Part shown: positions 43,514 through 52,787 of the stretch, one piece after another
Layout of the letters: every line of letters starts with the position of its first letter
Numbering within the stretch: position 1 is the stretch's first letter
DNA from: Pedobacter polysacchareus
GTDB taxonomy: Bacteria > Bacteroidota > Bacteroidia > Sphingobacteriales > Sphingobacteriaceae
Direction: 5' to 3'
Assembly (NCBI RefSeq): GCF_019802255.1
Contig: NZ_JAHYSS010000001.1
Location: forward strand, 829,333 to 893,332
Length of the DNA stretch: 64,000 bases
The notes under the pieces: generated by a model
The model's input: the letters and a program-made list of their open reading frames with translations, nothing else
The model's database searches: none
What the model was told of the DNA's origin: nothing
Translations under genes and position numbers: made by a program

Positions 43514-44506
43514 TTAAACTAGTTCTTTACTTACCAGGTATTCTGCAATTTGTACCGCATTGGTTGCTGCACCTTTACGAAGGTTATCTGCAACGATCCA
43601 AAGGTTTACGGTGTTTGGCATAGATTCATCACGTCTGATTCTTCCAACAAATACTTCATCTTTCTCATGAGCATCTTTTGGCATTGGGTATTTCAGGTTG
43701 GCAATATCATCCACCACTACGATTCCTGGAGTTTTAGCTAATAATTCTCTCAATTCAATTACGTCAAATTCGTTGTCAAACTGGATATTTACTGACTCAG
43801 AGTGGCCACCCATTACTGGAATACGAACTGTAGTAGCCGTTAAACGAATGCTGTCGTCTCCCATAATTTTATTGGTTTCCTTGATCATTTTCATCTCCTC
43901 TTTGGTGTATCCGTTTTCTTCGAAAACATCAATCTGAGGGATTACATTTAAATCGATAGGGTAAGCATACGCCATTGGGCCATCCATGATGCCTTTACGC
44001 TCATTCATCATTTGTTCTACTGCTTTAACGCCAGTTCCTGTTACAGACTGGTAAGTAGAAACTACCACACGTTTGATTTTATATTTATCATGTAATGGTT
44101 TTAAAGCCACTACCATTTGAATAGTTGAGCAATTTGGATTGGCAATAATCTTATCATCAATAGATAATTCATGAGCATTCACTTCTGGTACCACTAATTT
44201 CTTAGATGGGTCCATGCGCCATGCCGATGAGTTGTCGATTACTGTGGTTCCTGCTTCAGCGAAACGTGGAGCATGTTCTAATGAGGTGCTGCCACCCGCA
44301 GAGAATAAAGCAATATCAGGTTTCATTGAAATTGCAGTATCTATGTTTACAATTGCGTACTTCTTACCCTTAAAAGTGATTTCTTTACCAACACTTTTTT
44401 CAGATGCAACCGGGATTAATTCGGTCAACGGGAAGTTACGCTCTTCTAACACTTTTAACATTACGGTACCTACCAGACCGGTGGCGCCTACAACTGCAAT
44501 TTTCAT
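43514..44506 (-). CDS. asd: Aspartate-semialdehyde dehydrogenase
   Basis: A 330-residue NADPH-dependent enzyme converting aspartyl phosphate to the semialdehyde in lysine, threonine and methionine synthesis and in diaminopimelate supply. The N-terminal GATGLVGTVM is the nucleotide-binding loop, and the catalytic cysteine is C126 in ANPNCSTIQM. PVMGGHSESVNIQF carries the later active-site His. It is transcribed alone, before dacB. Confidence 0.96.
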   Translation of the reverse strand: MKIAVVGATGLVGTVMLKVLEERNFPLTELIPVASEKSVGKEITFKGKKYAIVNIDTAISMKPDIALFSAGGSTSLEHAPRFAEAGTTVIDNSSAWRMDPSKKLVVPEVNAHELSIDDKIIANPNCSTIQMVVALKPLHDKYKIKRVVVSTYQSVTGTGVKAVEQMMNERKGIMDGPMAYAYPIDLNVIPQIDVFEENGYTKEEMKMIKETNKIMGDDSIRLTATTVRIPVMGGHSESVNIQFDNEFDVIELRELLAKTPGIVVVDDIANLKYPMPKDAHEKDEVFVGRIRRDESMPNTVNLWIVADNLRKGAATNAVQIAEYLVSKELV

Positions 44507-44736
44507 TTCTTTAATTGGTTTTTTATAGTTCTTATTAATTTATAGTATTCAGTTTTTTGTAATAAGTTCTTTTTGTCAGTGGCTGATTCCGGCCATATTT
44601 TTCAAATATGGTGAAATTTTTGTGCTTTTTGATGCTAAAGTACTCAAAACTTGCATTTTAATGCGCTTTAAAGATCATCGGAGTGGTTTGTCTCCAGACA
44701 CTGGATCTTTAGGATTAAGTTAAAGAATGATGGTCA
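44507..44736. other. Gap upstream of asd
   Basis: The 290-base gap to the next gene holds the asd upstream region and, beyond 44737, the terminator of the sugar-isomerase operon. No perfect TAnnTTTG box for asd is seen. Confidence 0.4.
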
Positions 44737-44774
44737 TAAAAAAAGGGAAGTAGTTTTCGTAAACCACTTCCCTT
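44737..44774 (-). terminator. Terminator of the sugar-oxidation operon
   Basis: AAGGGAAGT (44743-44751) pairs with ACTTCCCTT (44766-44774), extended inward by GTTT/AAAC past one mismatch, with U7 on the minus strand. It closes the long minus-strand gene run 23 bases after the last stop. Confidence 0.8.
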
Positions 44775-44797
44775 GATATTTTAAGATTTTATTCTTC

Positions 44798-45670
44798 TTA
44801 AATCAATTCGCGACTTACGTAATCAAAGCTTTGCTTAATGCTAATAAATGGATCCTTGGAGAAATTCTCTTGTTCCACGATGGCATACTTCAATCCTGCC
44901 TGTTTGGCATGTTTAAAAAATGGTTTGAAATCAATCGCACCTGTTCCTACTTCTGTATTTTTACCATGGTTAGCTTTGTCCATATCCTTCACGTGCCACA
45001 TGGGGAAACGTCCAGGGTATTTGTTAAAGAAAGCAATAGGGTCATTACCCGATCTTACCACCCAGTATAAGTCCATCTCAAACTTTACTAAATTCTTGTC
45101 GGTTTCAGCAAGCATGACCTCATATCCGGTTTTGCCATCATATTTCTTGAATTCAAAATCATGGTTATGGTAAGCCAGTTTCAATCCTGCTTTCTTACAG
45201 ATTAGTGCAGCCTCGTTTAGGCGTTCCGCAACTTTTTTGTAATCGTCAAGGCTTGATCTTAAGCTTTCGCCCATCCATGGAATGGTTAGGAAGTCCATCT
45301 TAAGTGCGTTTGCGCCTTCGATAGCAATTTTCAGGTCGTCCTGGTTGCCGTCTTTTAAGAAAGAATCCAAACCGAAGTGTCCGCTAGGGGCGATGAGGCC
45401 GTTGTTATCCAACAGGCTTTTGAAAGCTTTAGGGGCCATACCGAAATAACCGTCTTTTGCAGAGTATCCGTAAGTTTCTACTTGCTTATAGCCTGCTTTA
45501 GCCACTTGTTCAATCACGCCTTTAGGGTCTTTACCGATCACTTCTCTCAAAGTGTACAGTTGAAGTCCAACAGGTTTTACCTTAGCAAAGGCATGCGCAA
45601 ATGAAGGAAACAACAGGGCTCCTGCTGCAGCCATACCTGCGTTTTTTATAAATGTTCTTCTAGAGTTCAT
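44798..45670 (-). CDS. Tat-exported sugar phosphate isomerase/epimerase-like TIM-barrel protein
   Basis: A 290-residue xylose-isomerase-like TIM barrel from the ATG at 45670, with a Tat signal SRRTFIK followed by a hydrophobic stretch ending FAHAFA. Barrel segments include VGLQLYTLREVIGKDPKGVIEQ, LAYHNHDFEFKKYDG and MWHVKDMDKANHG; the acids and His of these are the usual metal ligands. Export suggests action on a free periplasmic sugar or keto-sugar. Related proteins are often lyases or epimerases. It is the last gene of the operon, 10 bases after the preceding gene. Confidence 0.85.
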   Translation of the reverse strand: MNSRRTFIKNAGMAAAGALLFPSFAHAFAKVKPVGLQLYTLREVIGKDPKGVIEQVAKAGYKQVETYGYSAKDGYFGMAPKAFKSLLDNNGLIAPSGHFGLDSFLKDGNQDDLKIAIEGANALKMDFLTIPWMGESLRSSLDDYKKVAERLNEAALICKKAGLKLAYHNHDFEFKKYDGKTGYEVMLAETDKNLVKFEMDLYWVVRSGNDPIAFFNKYPGRFPMWHVKDMDKANHGKNTEVGTGAIDFKPFFKHAKQAGLKYAIVEQENFSKDPFISIKQSFDYVSRELI

Positions 45671-45680
45671 AAGTTTTGAT

Positions 45681-46562
45681 TTATACGTCACAAATATTTA
45701 CGGCGTCTCTCAGAGATTTGATTTTATCTTTATACTTCGGAATGAATTCCTGAGCCAGATAACCTTTAAATCCCGTTGCTAATATAGCTTTTATAATTGC
45801 AGGATAAAACAACTCTTGAGTATCGTCTATTTCATTTCTTCCCGGAACGCCGGCAGTATGGTAATGAGAGATGTACGGATGGTATTTTTTGATATTGCTG
45901 ATCACGTTGCCTTCATCGATCTGCATGTGATAAATGTCGTACAGCAATTTGAAGTTTTCTGAGCCCAGTCTTTTGGCAAGTTCAGCACCCCATTTAGTGG
46001 TATCGCATTGATAATCAGTGTGATCAACTTTGCTGTTCAGCAATTCCATTACTAAGACTACATTGTGTTTTTCGGCAATGCCGATTACTTGTTTCAAGCC
46101 TTCCACACAATTGTTCAGACCGGTTTCGTCATCTTTTCCGCGTCGGTTTCCACTGAAACAGATCAGTTGTTTATAACCTGCTGCGGCAACTTTCGGAATC
46201 ATTTCCGAGTAATTTTTAATTAATGTTGCATGAAATTTAGGGTCATTCCATCCATCCACAAGGTTAATTTCTGCGCCATTACACATGGAAGAGTCCAAAC
46301 CATGCTTCTTTAAGGTAGGCCAGCCGGCGGGACCAACAAGGTCGATCGCCTTAATTCCGATCTTTTTGGCTTCGATACACAGGGCATCTAATTCCATATC
46401 ACCGAAACACCATTGACATACCGAATGGTTCACATTCCCTTTTAATGCGGTAGATTGATAAGGCTCCATAGCAAAACTTGGCAATGTTGCCGAAACACCT
46501 AAAGCGGCGGTTCCGGCAACTATGTTTTTCAATGCAGATCTCCTGCTTAATTCTTCGGCCAT
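45681..46562 (-). CDS. Tat-exported hydroxypyruvate-isomerase-like TIM-barrel protein
   Basis: A 293-residue protein with a Tat signal (SRRSALK) and the Hyi-type barrel. VCQWCFGDMELDALCIEAKKI, VVLVMELLNSKVDH and HTAGVPGRNEIDDTQELFY are characteristic. Hyi isomerises hydroxypyruvate and tartronate semialdehyde, but an exported copy in a sugar-oxidation cluster more likely acts on keto-sugars; this is inference. Its start overlaps the MFS stop by one base, so it is translationally coupled to the transporter. Confidence 0.85.
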   Translation of the reverse strand: MAEELSRRSALKNIVAGTAALGVSATLPSFAMEPYQSTALKGNVNHSVCQWCFGDMELDALCIEAKKIGIKAIDLVGPAGWPTLKKHGLDSSMCNGAEINLVDGWNDPKFHATLIKNYSEMIPKVAAAGYKQLICFSGNRRGKDDETGLNNCVEGLKQVIGIAEKHNVVLVMELLNSKVDHTDYQCDTTKWGAELAKRLGSENFKLLYDIYHMQIDEGNVISNIKKYHPYISHYHTAGVPGRNEIDDTQELFYPAIIKAILATGFKGYLAQEFIPKYKDKIKSLRDAVNICDV

Positions 46563-47800
46563 TATAGGTTTACTTGAGTTTCTACTTTTTTCTTGTCATT
46601 GAAGAAAACAGCAAACAATAAGAATACCACTAAGGCAATACCTGAAGGAATGATCCATACCATTTTCCAATCGAATGAGCCATCGGCAAGTTTATAAGTA
46701 TCTGTGATGTATCCAGCTACTTCGAAACCGATCAGCATCCCTACACCATAAGTCGCTAAAGTGATCAGTCCCTGCGCAGAACTTTTGTATTTATCACCCG
46801 CAATAGAGTTTGTATAGATCTGTCCTGATACAAAGAAGAAGTCATAGCAAATCCCGTGAAGGGCAATACCAATGATCAGCATAAAGCCTAAATCACCAGC
46901 ATTTCCGTACGCAAAAAGCGCGTAACGTAAGCACCATGCCAGCATACCTACCAGAATCGTTTTCTTAAAACCGAATTTGGTAAAGAATACCGGAAGCAAT
47001 AACAAGAACAATACTTCAGAAATTTGTCCGATCGTCATTTTTCCTGTTGGATCTTCCACGCCTACATTAGATAGGAAAGGGTGTGCATTCTGGTAATAGA
47101 AAGCAAGAGGGATACAAATCAGGATAGAAGAGATAAAGAAAATCGCGAAGTTTTTATCTTTTAGTAGTTTTAACGCATCTAAACCCAGGATGTCTGAGAT
47201 TTTTACTTTCTCACCAGCAACAGCTTTTGGCGGTGTTTTTGGTAAGGCAAAGCTAAACAGACCCATCACTAGGGAAGCGATACCTGCCATTAGGAAGGTA
47301 TTTTTAAGCAAACCTGCTTTTGCACCTTCTGCAGTATCCCAGTGGAAGTAGAAACTGATCAATAAACCAGCAACAATCCATCCGATCGTTCCAAATACCC
47401 TGATGGTAGAGAATTCTTTTTCAGGATCTTTCATTTGATTGAAGGAAACGGAGTTGACTAAGGCCAGGGTAGGCATAAACAGAATCATATAAGCCAATAC
47501 ATACGGGTAGAATACACTGATGTCTGTAGCATTATACATTTGATACATGAGTACGGCACCGATTAAGTGCAGCACACCCAGGATCTTTTCTGCGTTAAAA
47601 TAACGGTCAGCAATCAGTCCAATGATGAAAGGAGCAATGATTGCGCCCCAGCTTTGGGTAGAGAATACTGAAGCCGACTGGCCACCTGTAGCATTGAGGT
47701 TGTTCCCCAGGAAGGTACCTAGTGTCACAAACCATGCGCCCCAGATGAAAAACTCCAGGAACATCATGAATGACAGTTTGATGCGGTTGTTAAGGTTCAT
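46562..47800 (-). CDS. MFS transporter, nucleoside:H+ symporter (NupG-like) type
   Basis: A 412-residue protein with 12 membrane helices. FFIWGAWFVTLGTFLG at the start and the IRVFGTIGWIVAGLL segment fit the NHS family, whose E. coli members import nucleosides with protons. In this cluster it probably carries a sugar or keto-sugar product across the inner membrane. It lies 56 bases after the hydrolase gene and overlaps the downstream Hyi-like gene by one base. Confidence 0.88.
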   Translation of the reverse strand: MNLNNRIKLSFMMFLEFFIWGAWFVTLGTFLGNNLNATGGQSASVFSTQSWGAIIAPFIIGLIADRYFNAEKILGVLHLIGAVLMYQMYNATDISVFYPYVLAYMILFMPTLALVNSVSFNQMKDPEKEFSTIRVFGTIGWIVAGLLISFYFHWDTAEGAKAGLLKNTFLMAGIASLVMGLFSFALPKTPPKAVAGEKVKISDILGLDALKLLKDKNFAIFFISSILICIPLAFYYQNAHPFLSNVGVEDPTGKMTIGQISEVLFLLLLPVFFTKFGFKKTILVGMLAWCLRYALFAYGNAGDLGFMLIIGIALHGICYDFFFVSGQIYTNSIAGDKYKSSAQGLITLATYGVGMLIGFEVAGYITDTYKLADGSFDWKMVWIIPSGIALVVFLLFAVFFNDKKKVETQVNL

Positions 47801-47856
47801 TGTTTATTTCGTTTTTTTATTTGGTGTAATATTTTAGCGTTTCCTACGCCTTTCTG

Positions 47857-48552
47857 TTAAAGCTCTTTAATCAGGATGTTGCGGAACCATACCTCATCCC
47901 CATGATCTTGCAAAGCAATTTTTCCGGTCTTGAATGTAGCGAAACCTTCCCAATTTGCAAACTTACTGCCGGCAACTAATGCTTTAAACTGGTCGTCCCA
48001 AAGGGTAGTTTGTACTACTTTTACGCCATTTAGTTTTAGCTCCAGTTTACCGTTTTTGCTGATAATCTCTGCAGTATTCCATTCTCCGACAGGTTTAACT
48101 GGCTCTGAACTGCTCTTAATCAGGTCATAAAGATCTCCTGAACGGTGTTTTGTAATTTTTCCATCCGGGTGACCGTCATTGTCTAATACCTGCATTTCTA
48201 AACCTGTGCGATAGGTAGCACCATATTTTGGCTTGTCTTCATGAACATAAAAAATAATTCCACTATTTGCTTTTGGTGCTACTTTCCAGTCGATTTTCAA
48301 GTGGAAATTGCTATATTCTTTATCGGTCACTAAATCGCCACCACCTTTATTTCCAGCTTTAGGGTTAAAATGAAGGGTACCATCTGTCACTTGCCATTTT
48401 TCGCCTGCGGTATCCTGGCCATAGGTATGCCATCCTTTAGTGGTTTTACCATCAAAAAGTTTGGTAAATCCTTTGCTTTTGGATTGCGCATCACTATTGC
48501 TTGCAGCGAATACTGCGGTAAGTAGTATCGCTGAGAAGATATATGGTTTCAT
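47857..48552 (-). CDS. 3-keto-disaccharide hydrolase family protein (former DUF1080)
   Basis: A 231-residue exported protein from the ATG at 48552 with a signal peptide (about 1-23). The concanavalin-like fold is shown by FTKLFDGKTTKGWHTYG, GGGDLVTDKEYSNFHLKIDW, NSGIIFYVHED and GNEVWFRNILIKEL-like ends (here HGDEVWFRNILI). The Pfam family, once DUF1080, is now named 3-keto-disaccharide hydrolase. It should cleave keto-glycosides produced by the GMC dehydrogenase of this locus. It follows the exported Gfo/Idh gene by 35 bases. Confidence 0.88.
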   Translation of the reverse strand: MKPYIFSAILLTAVFAASNSDAQSKSKGFTKLFDGKTTKGWHTYGQDTAGEKWQVTDGTLHFNPKAGNKGGGDLVTDKEYSNFHLKIDWKVAPKANSGIIFYVHEDKPKYGATYRTGLEMQVLDNDGHPDGKITKHRSGDLYDLIKSSSEPVKPVGEWNTAEIISKNGKLELKLNGVKVVQTTLWDDQFKALVAGSKFANWEGFATFKTGKIALQDHGDEVWFRNILIKEL

Positions 48553-48587
48553 AATTTTTCTTTTTAGATTAAAAAAAGGAGGGTAAT

Positions 48588-50033
48588 TTACCATCCTTTA
48601 CGGTAGTCGCGTTTCACGAACTGGTTCACGGCATCAAAATTGGTCACTTTCATGTTGTTATTGTCCCAAAGTAATTTGATGTCTCTTCCAGGGAAGGTTG
48701 CTCTTCCTTTATCATTTTTCACTTGAACATCCGTTCCTCTGATGGCTAGATTTGCCATCAATAAAGCTTCTGTAAGCGGGCCGGCAATATCGAACGGAGA
48801 ACTCAGTTCTTTCTTGCCATATCCAGCGATACAACCTTCAACCCACTGGGCATAATGGCCTTCTGCACCACCAGGTACACGCGCAAACTTCGCAGGAACT
48901 TTGATGTCTTTATTTTTACTCAAGGGCAATAAACGAGGGTCTGCACTATAAGTACTGGCCATCATTTTTCCTTTGGTACCGATAAATAGCGTACCATTTC
49001 CACCATCACCGAAAACTTCATTTGCTTCCAGTTCTTCTGGTCTTTCCGGCTGAATACCGCCGTCCATCCAGTGCACTACAATGTCACCTTTAGTTTTATT
49101 GGTTTTAGGGAATTTCAAGGTCACGTGACTTGAAGGAGGACAACTATCAGGGAAATATCCACGTTTAAATTCATCCACATAGACAGAGCCTACACTAGCT
49201 TGAACTTCCGTTGCATATTTTAGGTTCAGTACGCTGAAAGGAGCTTCCAATAGGTGACAACCCATGTCGCCCAATGCACCTGTTCCATAATCCCACCAGC
49301 CTCTCCAGTTAAATGGAACCAGTTTATTTACGTAATCCTTATAAGGAGCAGTACCTAACCATAAATCCCAATCCAGGTCTGCAGGCACTTCTTCTTTATT
49401 TGCCGACCATGGAATACCCTGCGGCCATACCGGACGGTCTGTCCAGGCATAAACCGTATGAACATCACCAATTAAACCTGCATCATACCATTCTTTCATT
49501 TGTCTAGGGCCATCATTTGAAGCACCCTGGTTTCCCATTTGGGTTACCACTTTGTACTTCTGTGCTGCTGCAGTTAATGCACGGGCTTCGTAAATGTCGT
49601 GAGCCAATGGCTTTTGAACATACACATGTTTACCCAGCTGCATGGCGCCTAAAGCAATGATCGCATGACTATGATCGGGGGTTGAAACAGACACTGCATC
49701 GAAGTTCTTATGCTCTTTATCGAACAATTCACGGTAATCCCTATAGTATTTTGCTTTCGGGAATGCCTTTACACTGGCCGCAGCCCTTGAATCGTGTACA
49801 TCGCAAAGAAAACCGATATCGGCTTTTCCGCTTTTGTAAAAGTTGGCAATATCTGATTGTCCTTTACCTCCTGCACCGATACCGGCGATAATCAGACGGT
49901 CACTAGGCGCTATAAATCCTGGTCCGCCTAAAACATGACGGGGAACAATCATAAATGCTGAAGCAGCAATTGCAGTGGTTTTAAGGAAACTTCGTCGGGA
50001 CGAAGTCTCCTGGTTTTTTTTTGTTTCTTCCAT
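48588..50033 (-). CDS. Tat-exported Gfo/Idh/MocA family oxidoreductase
   Basis: A 481-residue protein with a perfect Tat motif SRRSFLK (12-18). The Rossmann domain starts LIIAGIGAGGKGQSD, followed by FDAVSVSTPDHSHAIIALGA. The usual EKP is Q140-K141-P142 here, keeping the Lys but not the Glu. A long C-terminal substrate domain includes WNWRGWWDYGTGALGDMGCH-like sequence (FNWRGWWDYG). Tat export implies folding with bound NAD(P) before translocation. It would work as a non-dissociating redox enzyme on periplasmic sugar; inference. It lies 27 bases after the cytochrome gene. Confidence 0.88.
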   Translation of the reverse strand: MEETKKNQETSSRRSFLKTTAIAASAFMIVPRHVLGGPGFIAPSDRLIIAGIGAGGKGQSDIANFYKSGKADIGFLCDVHDSRAAASVKAFPKAKYYRDYRELFDKEHKNFDAVSVSTPDHSHAIIALGAMQLGKHVYVQKPLAHDIYEARALTAAAQKYKVVTQMGNQGASNDGPRQMKEWYDAGLIGDVHTVYAWTDRPVWPQGIPWSANKEEVPADLDWDLWLGTAPYKDYVNKLVPFNWRGWWDYGTGALGDMGCHLLEAPFSVLNLKYATEVQASVGSVYVDEFKRGYFPDSCPPSSHVTLKFPKTNKTKGDIVVHWMDGGIQPERPEELEANEVFGDGGNGTLFIGTKGKMMASTYSADPRLLPLSKNKDIKVPAKFARVPGGAEGHYAQWVEGCIAGYGKKELSSPFDIAGPLTEALLMANLAIRGTDVQVKNDKGRATFPGRDIKLLWDNNNMKVTNFDAVNQFVKRDYRKGW

Positions 50034-50060
50034 GGTTTATATTTGGTTCTGTGGTTCAGG

Positions 50061-50450
50061 TTATTTTTTCAGGGATAGAATGTAGCGTACCATTTCTTTG
50101 GCATCGTCTTTTGATAAGTTGGCATGTGGAGTCATTGGGACTTCACCCCAAACACCTTTACCACCTTCAATAATTTTTGCAGACAATTTCTCAATTGTTG
50201 CATCATCATTTGCATATTTAGCCGCAATCTCTTCGTAAGTCGGACCGATTACTTTGGTTACTTTATTGTGACAGCCGATACAGTCAGAAGTCGCAATTAA
50301 CTTTTCTCCTGGGTGTTTTTCTGTGGATGAACTCGTTGCTGCAGGTGCACTTTCAGTGGTTGCTGTAGTACTGGTAGAACTTGATTCCGGACTTCCGCAG
50401 GAAGCTAGAACAGAAATAAAGCAGGCAAGGATAAATAGTGTGTTTTTCAT
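50061..50450 (-). CDS. Lipoprotein cytochrome c, single heme
   Basis: A 129-residue lipoprotein (LASC, Cys 18) with a Ser/Thr/Ala-rich linker (about 20-45) and one class I cytochrome c domain. The heme site is C57-I-G-C60-H61, and the likely axial Met is M106 in GEVPMTPHANLS. It probably takes electrons from the GMC/small-subunit dehydrogenase encoded upstream and passes them to the respiratory chain. It lies 20 bases after a sugar isomerase gene. Confidence 0.93.
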   Translation of the reverse strand: MKNTLFILACFISVLASCGSPESSSTSTTATTESAPAATSSSTEKHPGEKLIATSDCIGCHNKVTKVIGPTYEEIAAKYANDDATIEKLSAKIIEGGKGVWGEVPMTPHANLSKDDAKEMVRYILSLKK

Positions 50451-50470
50451 CTTAATAGTGTGTTAATATA

Positions 50471-51523
50471 TTATAGTCCTAAAATTTTATTGTTGAAATC
50501 GTCATTTCCACCGGAAGCAGCGAAGTCATCGAATGCCCTGTCTGTTACCGGAATGATCAGCTTGCTGATCAGTTCTGCACCTTCTCTGGCACCCACTTGT
50601 GCGTCTTTAATCACGCATTCCCATTCCATTACTGCCCAGCCGCTATAATCGTACTGCGCCAATTTACTGAAAATGGTTTTGAAATCTACCTGTCCATCAC
50701 CTGGAGAACGGTACCTTCCGGCACGGTTTGCCCAGCTTTGGTAACCACCAAAAGTTCCTTGTTTTCCCGTTGGGTTAAACTCTGAATCTTTTACGTGGAA
50801 AGCCTTGATGCGCTCATGATAGAAATCGATGTATTGGATGTAATCCAGTTGCTGCAATACGAAATGTGAAGGATCATACAGCAGACAGGCACGTGGGTGG
50901 TTGTTTACTTTTTCCAGGAACATTTCGTAAGTGATGCCGTCAAAAAGATCTTCACCAGGGTGAATCTCATAGCATACATCTACACCACAATTGTCGAATT
51001 CATTCAAAATCGGCGTCCATCTTTTAGCCAGCTCGGTAAAAGCGGCATCTACCAATCCTTCCGGGCGCTGTGGCCAGGGGTGGAACATGTGCCATAACAG
51101 CGATCCGCTAAAGGTAGCATGCGCATTTAAGCCCAGGTTTTGTGAAGCTTTCGCGGCATATTTCAACTGCTGAACGGCCCATTTGGTTCTTTCAGCAGGG
51201 TTATTCTTTAAATAATCTGGAGCAAAGGCGTCAAAAGCAAGGTCGTAAGCTGGGTTTACAGCTACGAGCTGCCCTTGCAGGTGTGTAGATAGTTCTGTAA
51301 TTTCCAATCCATAAGACGCTACTTTGCCTTTTAGTTCATCTGCATAAGTTTTGCTTTCTGCTGCTTTTTGTAAATCAATGAAGCGTGGATCAAGGGTCGG
51401 CATTTGAATACCTTTAAATCCTAATCCTGCTGCCCATTCACAAATGGCATCCAAAGAATTGAATGGAGCTTCATCACCGATAAACTGAGCCAGAAAAACT
51501 CCAGGGCCTTTAATTGTTGTCAT
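50471..51523 (-). CDS. Cytoplasmic sugar phosphate isomerase/epimerase-like TIM-barrel protein
   Basis: A 350-residue xylose-isomerase-like barrel without a signal peptide. Likely metal-site segments are VCYEIHPGEDLFDG, LLYDPSHFVLQ, AFHVKDSEFNPTG and WAVMEWECVIKDA. GRYRSPGDGQVDFKTIF is shared with enzymes of this subgroup. Substrate unknown; in this cluster a keto-sugar or its cleavage product. It starts 5 bases after the cytoplasmic Gfo/Idh stop, so these two form a cytoplasmic pair. Confidence 0.87.
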   Translation of the reverse strand: MTTIKGPGVFLAQFIGDEAPFNSLDAICEWAAGLGFKGIQMPTLDPRFIDLQKAAESKTYADELKGKVASYGLEITELSTHLQGQLVAVNPAYDLAFDAFAPDYLKNNPAERTKWAVQQLKYAAKASQNLGLNAHATFSGSLLWHMFHPWPQRPEGLVDAAFTELAKRWTPILNEFDNCGVDVCYEIHPGEDLFDGITYEMFLEKVNNHPRACLLYDPSHFVLQQLDYIQYIDFYHERIKAFHVKDSEFNPTGKQGTFGGYQSWANRAGRYRSPGDGQVDFKTIFSKLAQYDYSGWAVMEWECVIKDAQVGAREGAELISKLIIPVTDRAFDDFAASGGNDDFNNKILGL

Positions 51524-51528
51524 GATGT

Positions 51529-52689
51529 TTATATTTTAAAATCAAACCACTTTTGATCAGAGGCAGAAGAAGCGACTGCATTATCAATAAATGCCATCCC
51601 TCTCACGCCATCTTCCACTTTAGGGAAATCCAGCATAGCTTCTGTAGGTTCCTGTCCCTGACTAATTGCACCGATAGTTAAGACAAAGTTTCTGTAAATG
51701 TTAGCAAAGGCTTCCAGATACCCTTCAGGGTGACCACCAGGAACACGGGTATTGTGTTTTGCAGCGTCAGAAAGGTAAGCTTGTCCAGCGCGGTAAATTT
51801 GTGCCGGTTCGTTTAACCATTTTACGATTAAGGTATTTGGTTCCATCTGGTGCCATTCCAGGCCTCCTTTTTCACCGTATATTTTGATTTTTAATGCATT
51901 TTCTTCACCTGCAGCAATCTGTGAAGCGATTAAAACACCATTCGCACCATTGTCGAATTTTAACAATACGTTTCCGTCATCGTCTAATCCACGTCCTGGT
52001 ACTACAATGTTTAAATCTGCGCAAAGTTTGCTGATTTTTAAGCCGGAGATATACTCTGCCAATTGTGCAGCGTGTGTACCGATATCGCCCATACAGCCGC
52101 TTTTTCCACTTTTAGCAGGGTCGGTGCGCCATGCAGCACCAGCATTGCCTTCACGTTCTGTTAAGGTACTCAGCCATCCCTGAGGATATTCTACCATTAT
52201 TTTTCTAATGGCACCCAGTTTACCTTCTTTTACCATTGCTTTGGCTTGTTTCACCATCGGGTAACCAGAATAAGTATGGGTAAGGCACAAGATCAATCCT
52301 GTTTCTTTAACTTTTTCCTGTAATTGCTTTGCTTCTTCAAGTGATAAGGCAATTGGTTTCTCAATCACCACGTTAAAACCATGGTCTAATGCCATCATTG
52401 CAGGTGCAAAGTGGGCAAAATTAGGCGTTACAATGGTCACGAAATCAATGCGTTTATCAGCAGGCAACTGACTCTCTTTTTCAATCATTTCCTGATAATT
52501 CGCATAAATGCGGTCATCATCCAGGAAAAGCTCCTGTCCGGATTGTCTACCAACTTCAGGGTTGACGCTCAAGGCGCCACAGCAAAATTCAACCTGACCA
52601 TCCATGTTTGCCGCAATGCGGTGAACGGCTCCGATGAAGGCATCTTTGCCACCACCGATCATCCCCATTCTCATCTTTCTGTTGTTCAT
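51529..52689 (-). CDS. Cytoplasmic Gfo/Idh/MocA family oxidoreductase
   Basis: A 386-residue NAD(P)-dependent sugar oxidoreductase without a signal. It starts MRMGMIGGGKDAFIGAVHR (nucleotide loop) and keeps E110-K111-P112 in VVIEKPIALS. GCMGDIGTHAAQLAEY holds the catalytic-region Asp and His. It could reduce a 3-keto sugar to the hexose, or oxidise a related alcohol. It pairs with the isomerase gene 5 bases downstream. A hairpin separates it from the GMC gene before it. Confidence 0.9.
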   Translation of the reverse strand: MNNRKMRMGMIGGGKDAFIGAVHRIAANMDGQVEFCCGALSVNPEVGRQSGQELFLDDDRIYANYQEMIEKESQLPADKRIDFVTIVTPNFAHFAPAMMALDHGFNVVIEKPIALSLEEAKQLQEKVKETGLILCLTHTYSGYPMVKQAKAMVKEGKLGAIRKIMVEYPQGWLSTLTEREGNAGAAWRTDPAKSGKSGCMGDIGTHAAQLAEYISGLKISKLCADLNIVVPGRGLDDDGNVLLKFDNGANGVLIASQIAAGEENALKIKIYGEKGGLEWHQMEPNTLIVKWLNEPAQIYRAGQAYLSDAAKHNTRVPGGHPEGYLEAFANIYRNFVLTIGAISQGQEPTEAMLDFPKVEDGVRGMAFIDNAVASSASDQKWFDFKI

Positions 52690-52753
52690 CAGAATATTTT
52701 GTTTTTTGTTGTTTTTAATGTATCTAAACCGACTTAGCAGGGTTTAAACATAA

Positions 52754-52787
52754 AACCTGCATACCGGCTTTTACCAGTATGCAGGTT
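52754..52787 (-). terminator. Hairpin between the GMC gene and the Gfo/Idh gene
   Basis: AACCTGCATAC (52754-52764) pairs with GTATGCAGGTT (52777-52787); GG/CC extends it inward. TTTTATG follows on the minus strand. It lies 5 bases after the GMC stop and may end or attenuate the dehydrogenase transcript. Confidence 0.65.
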
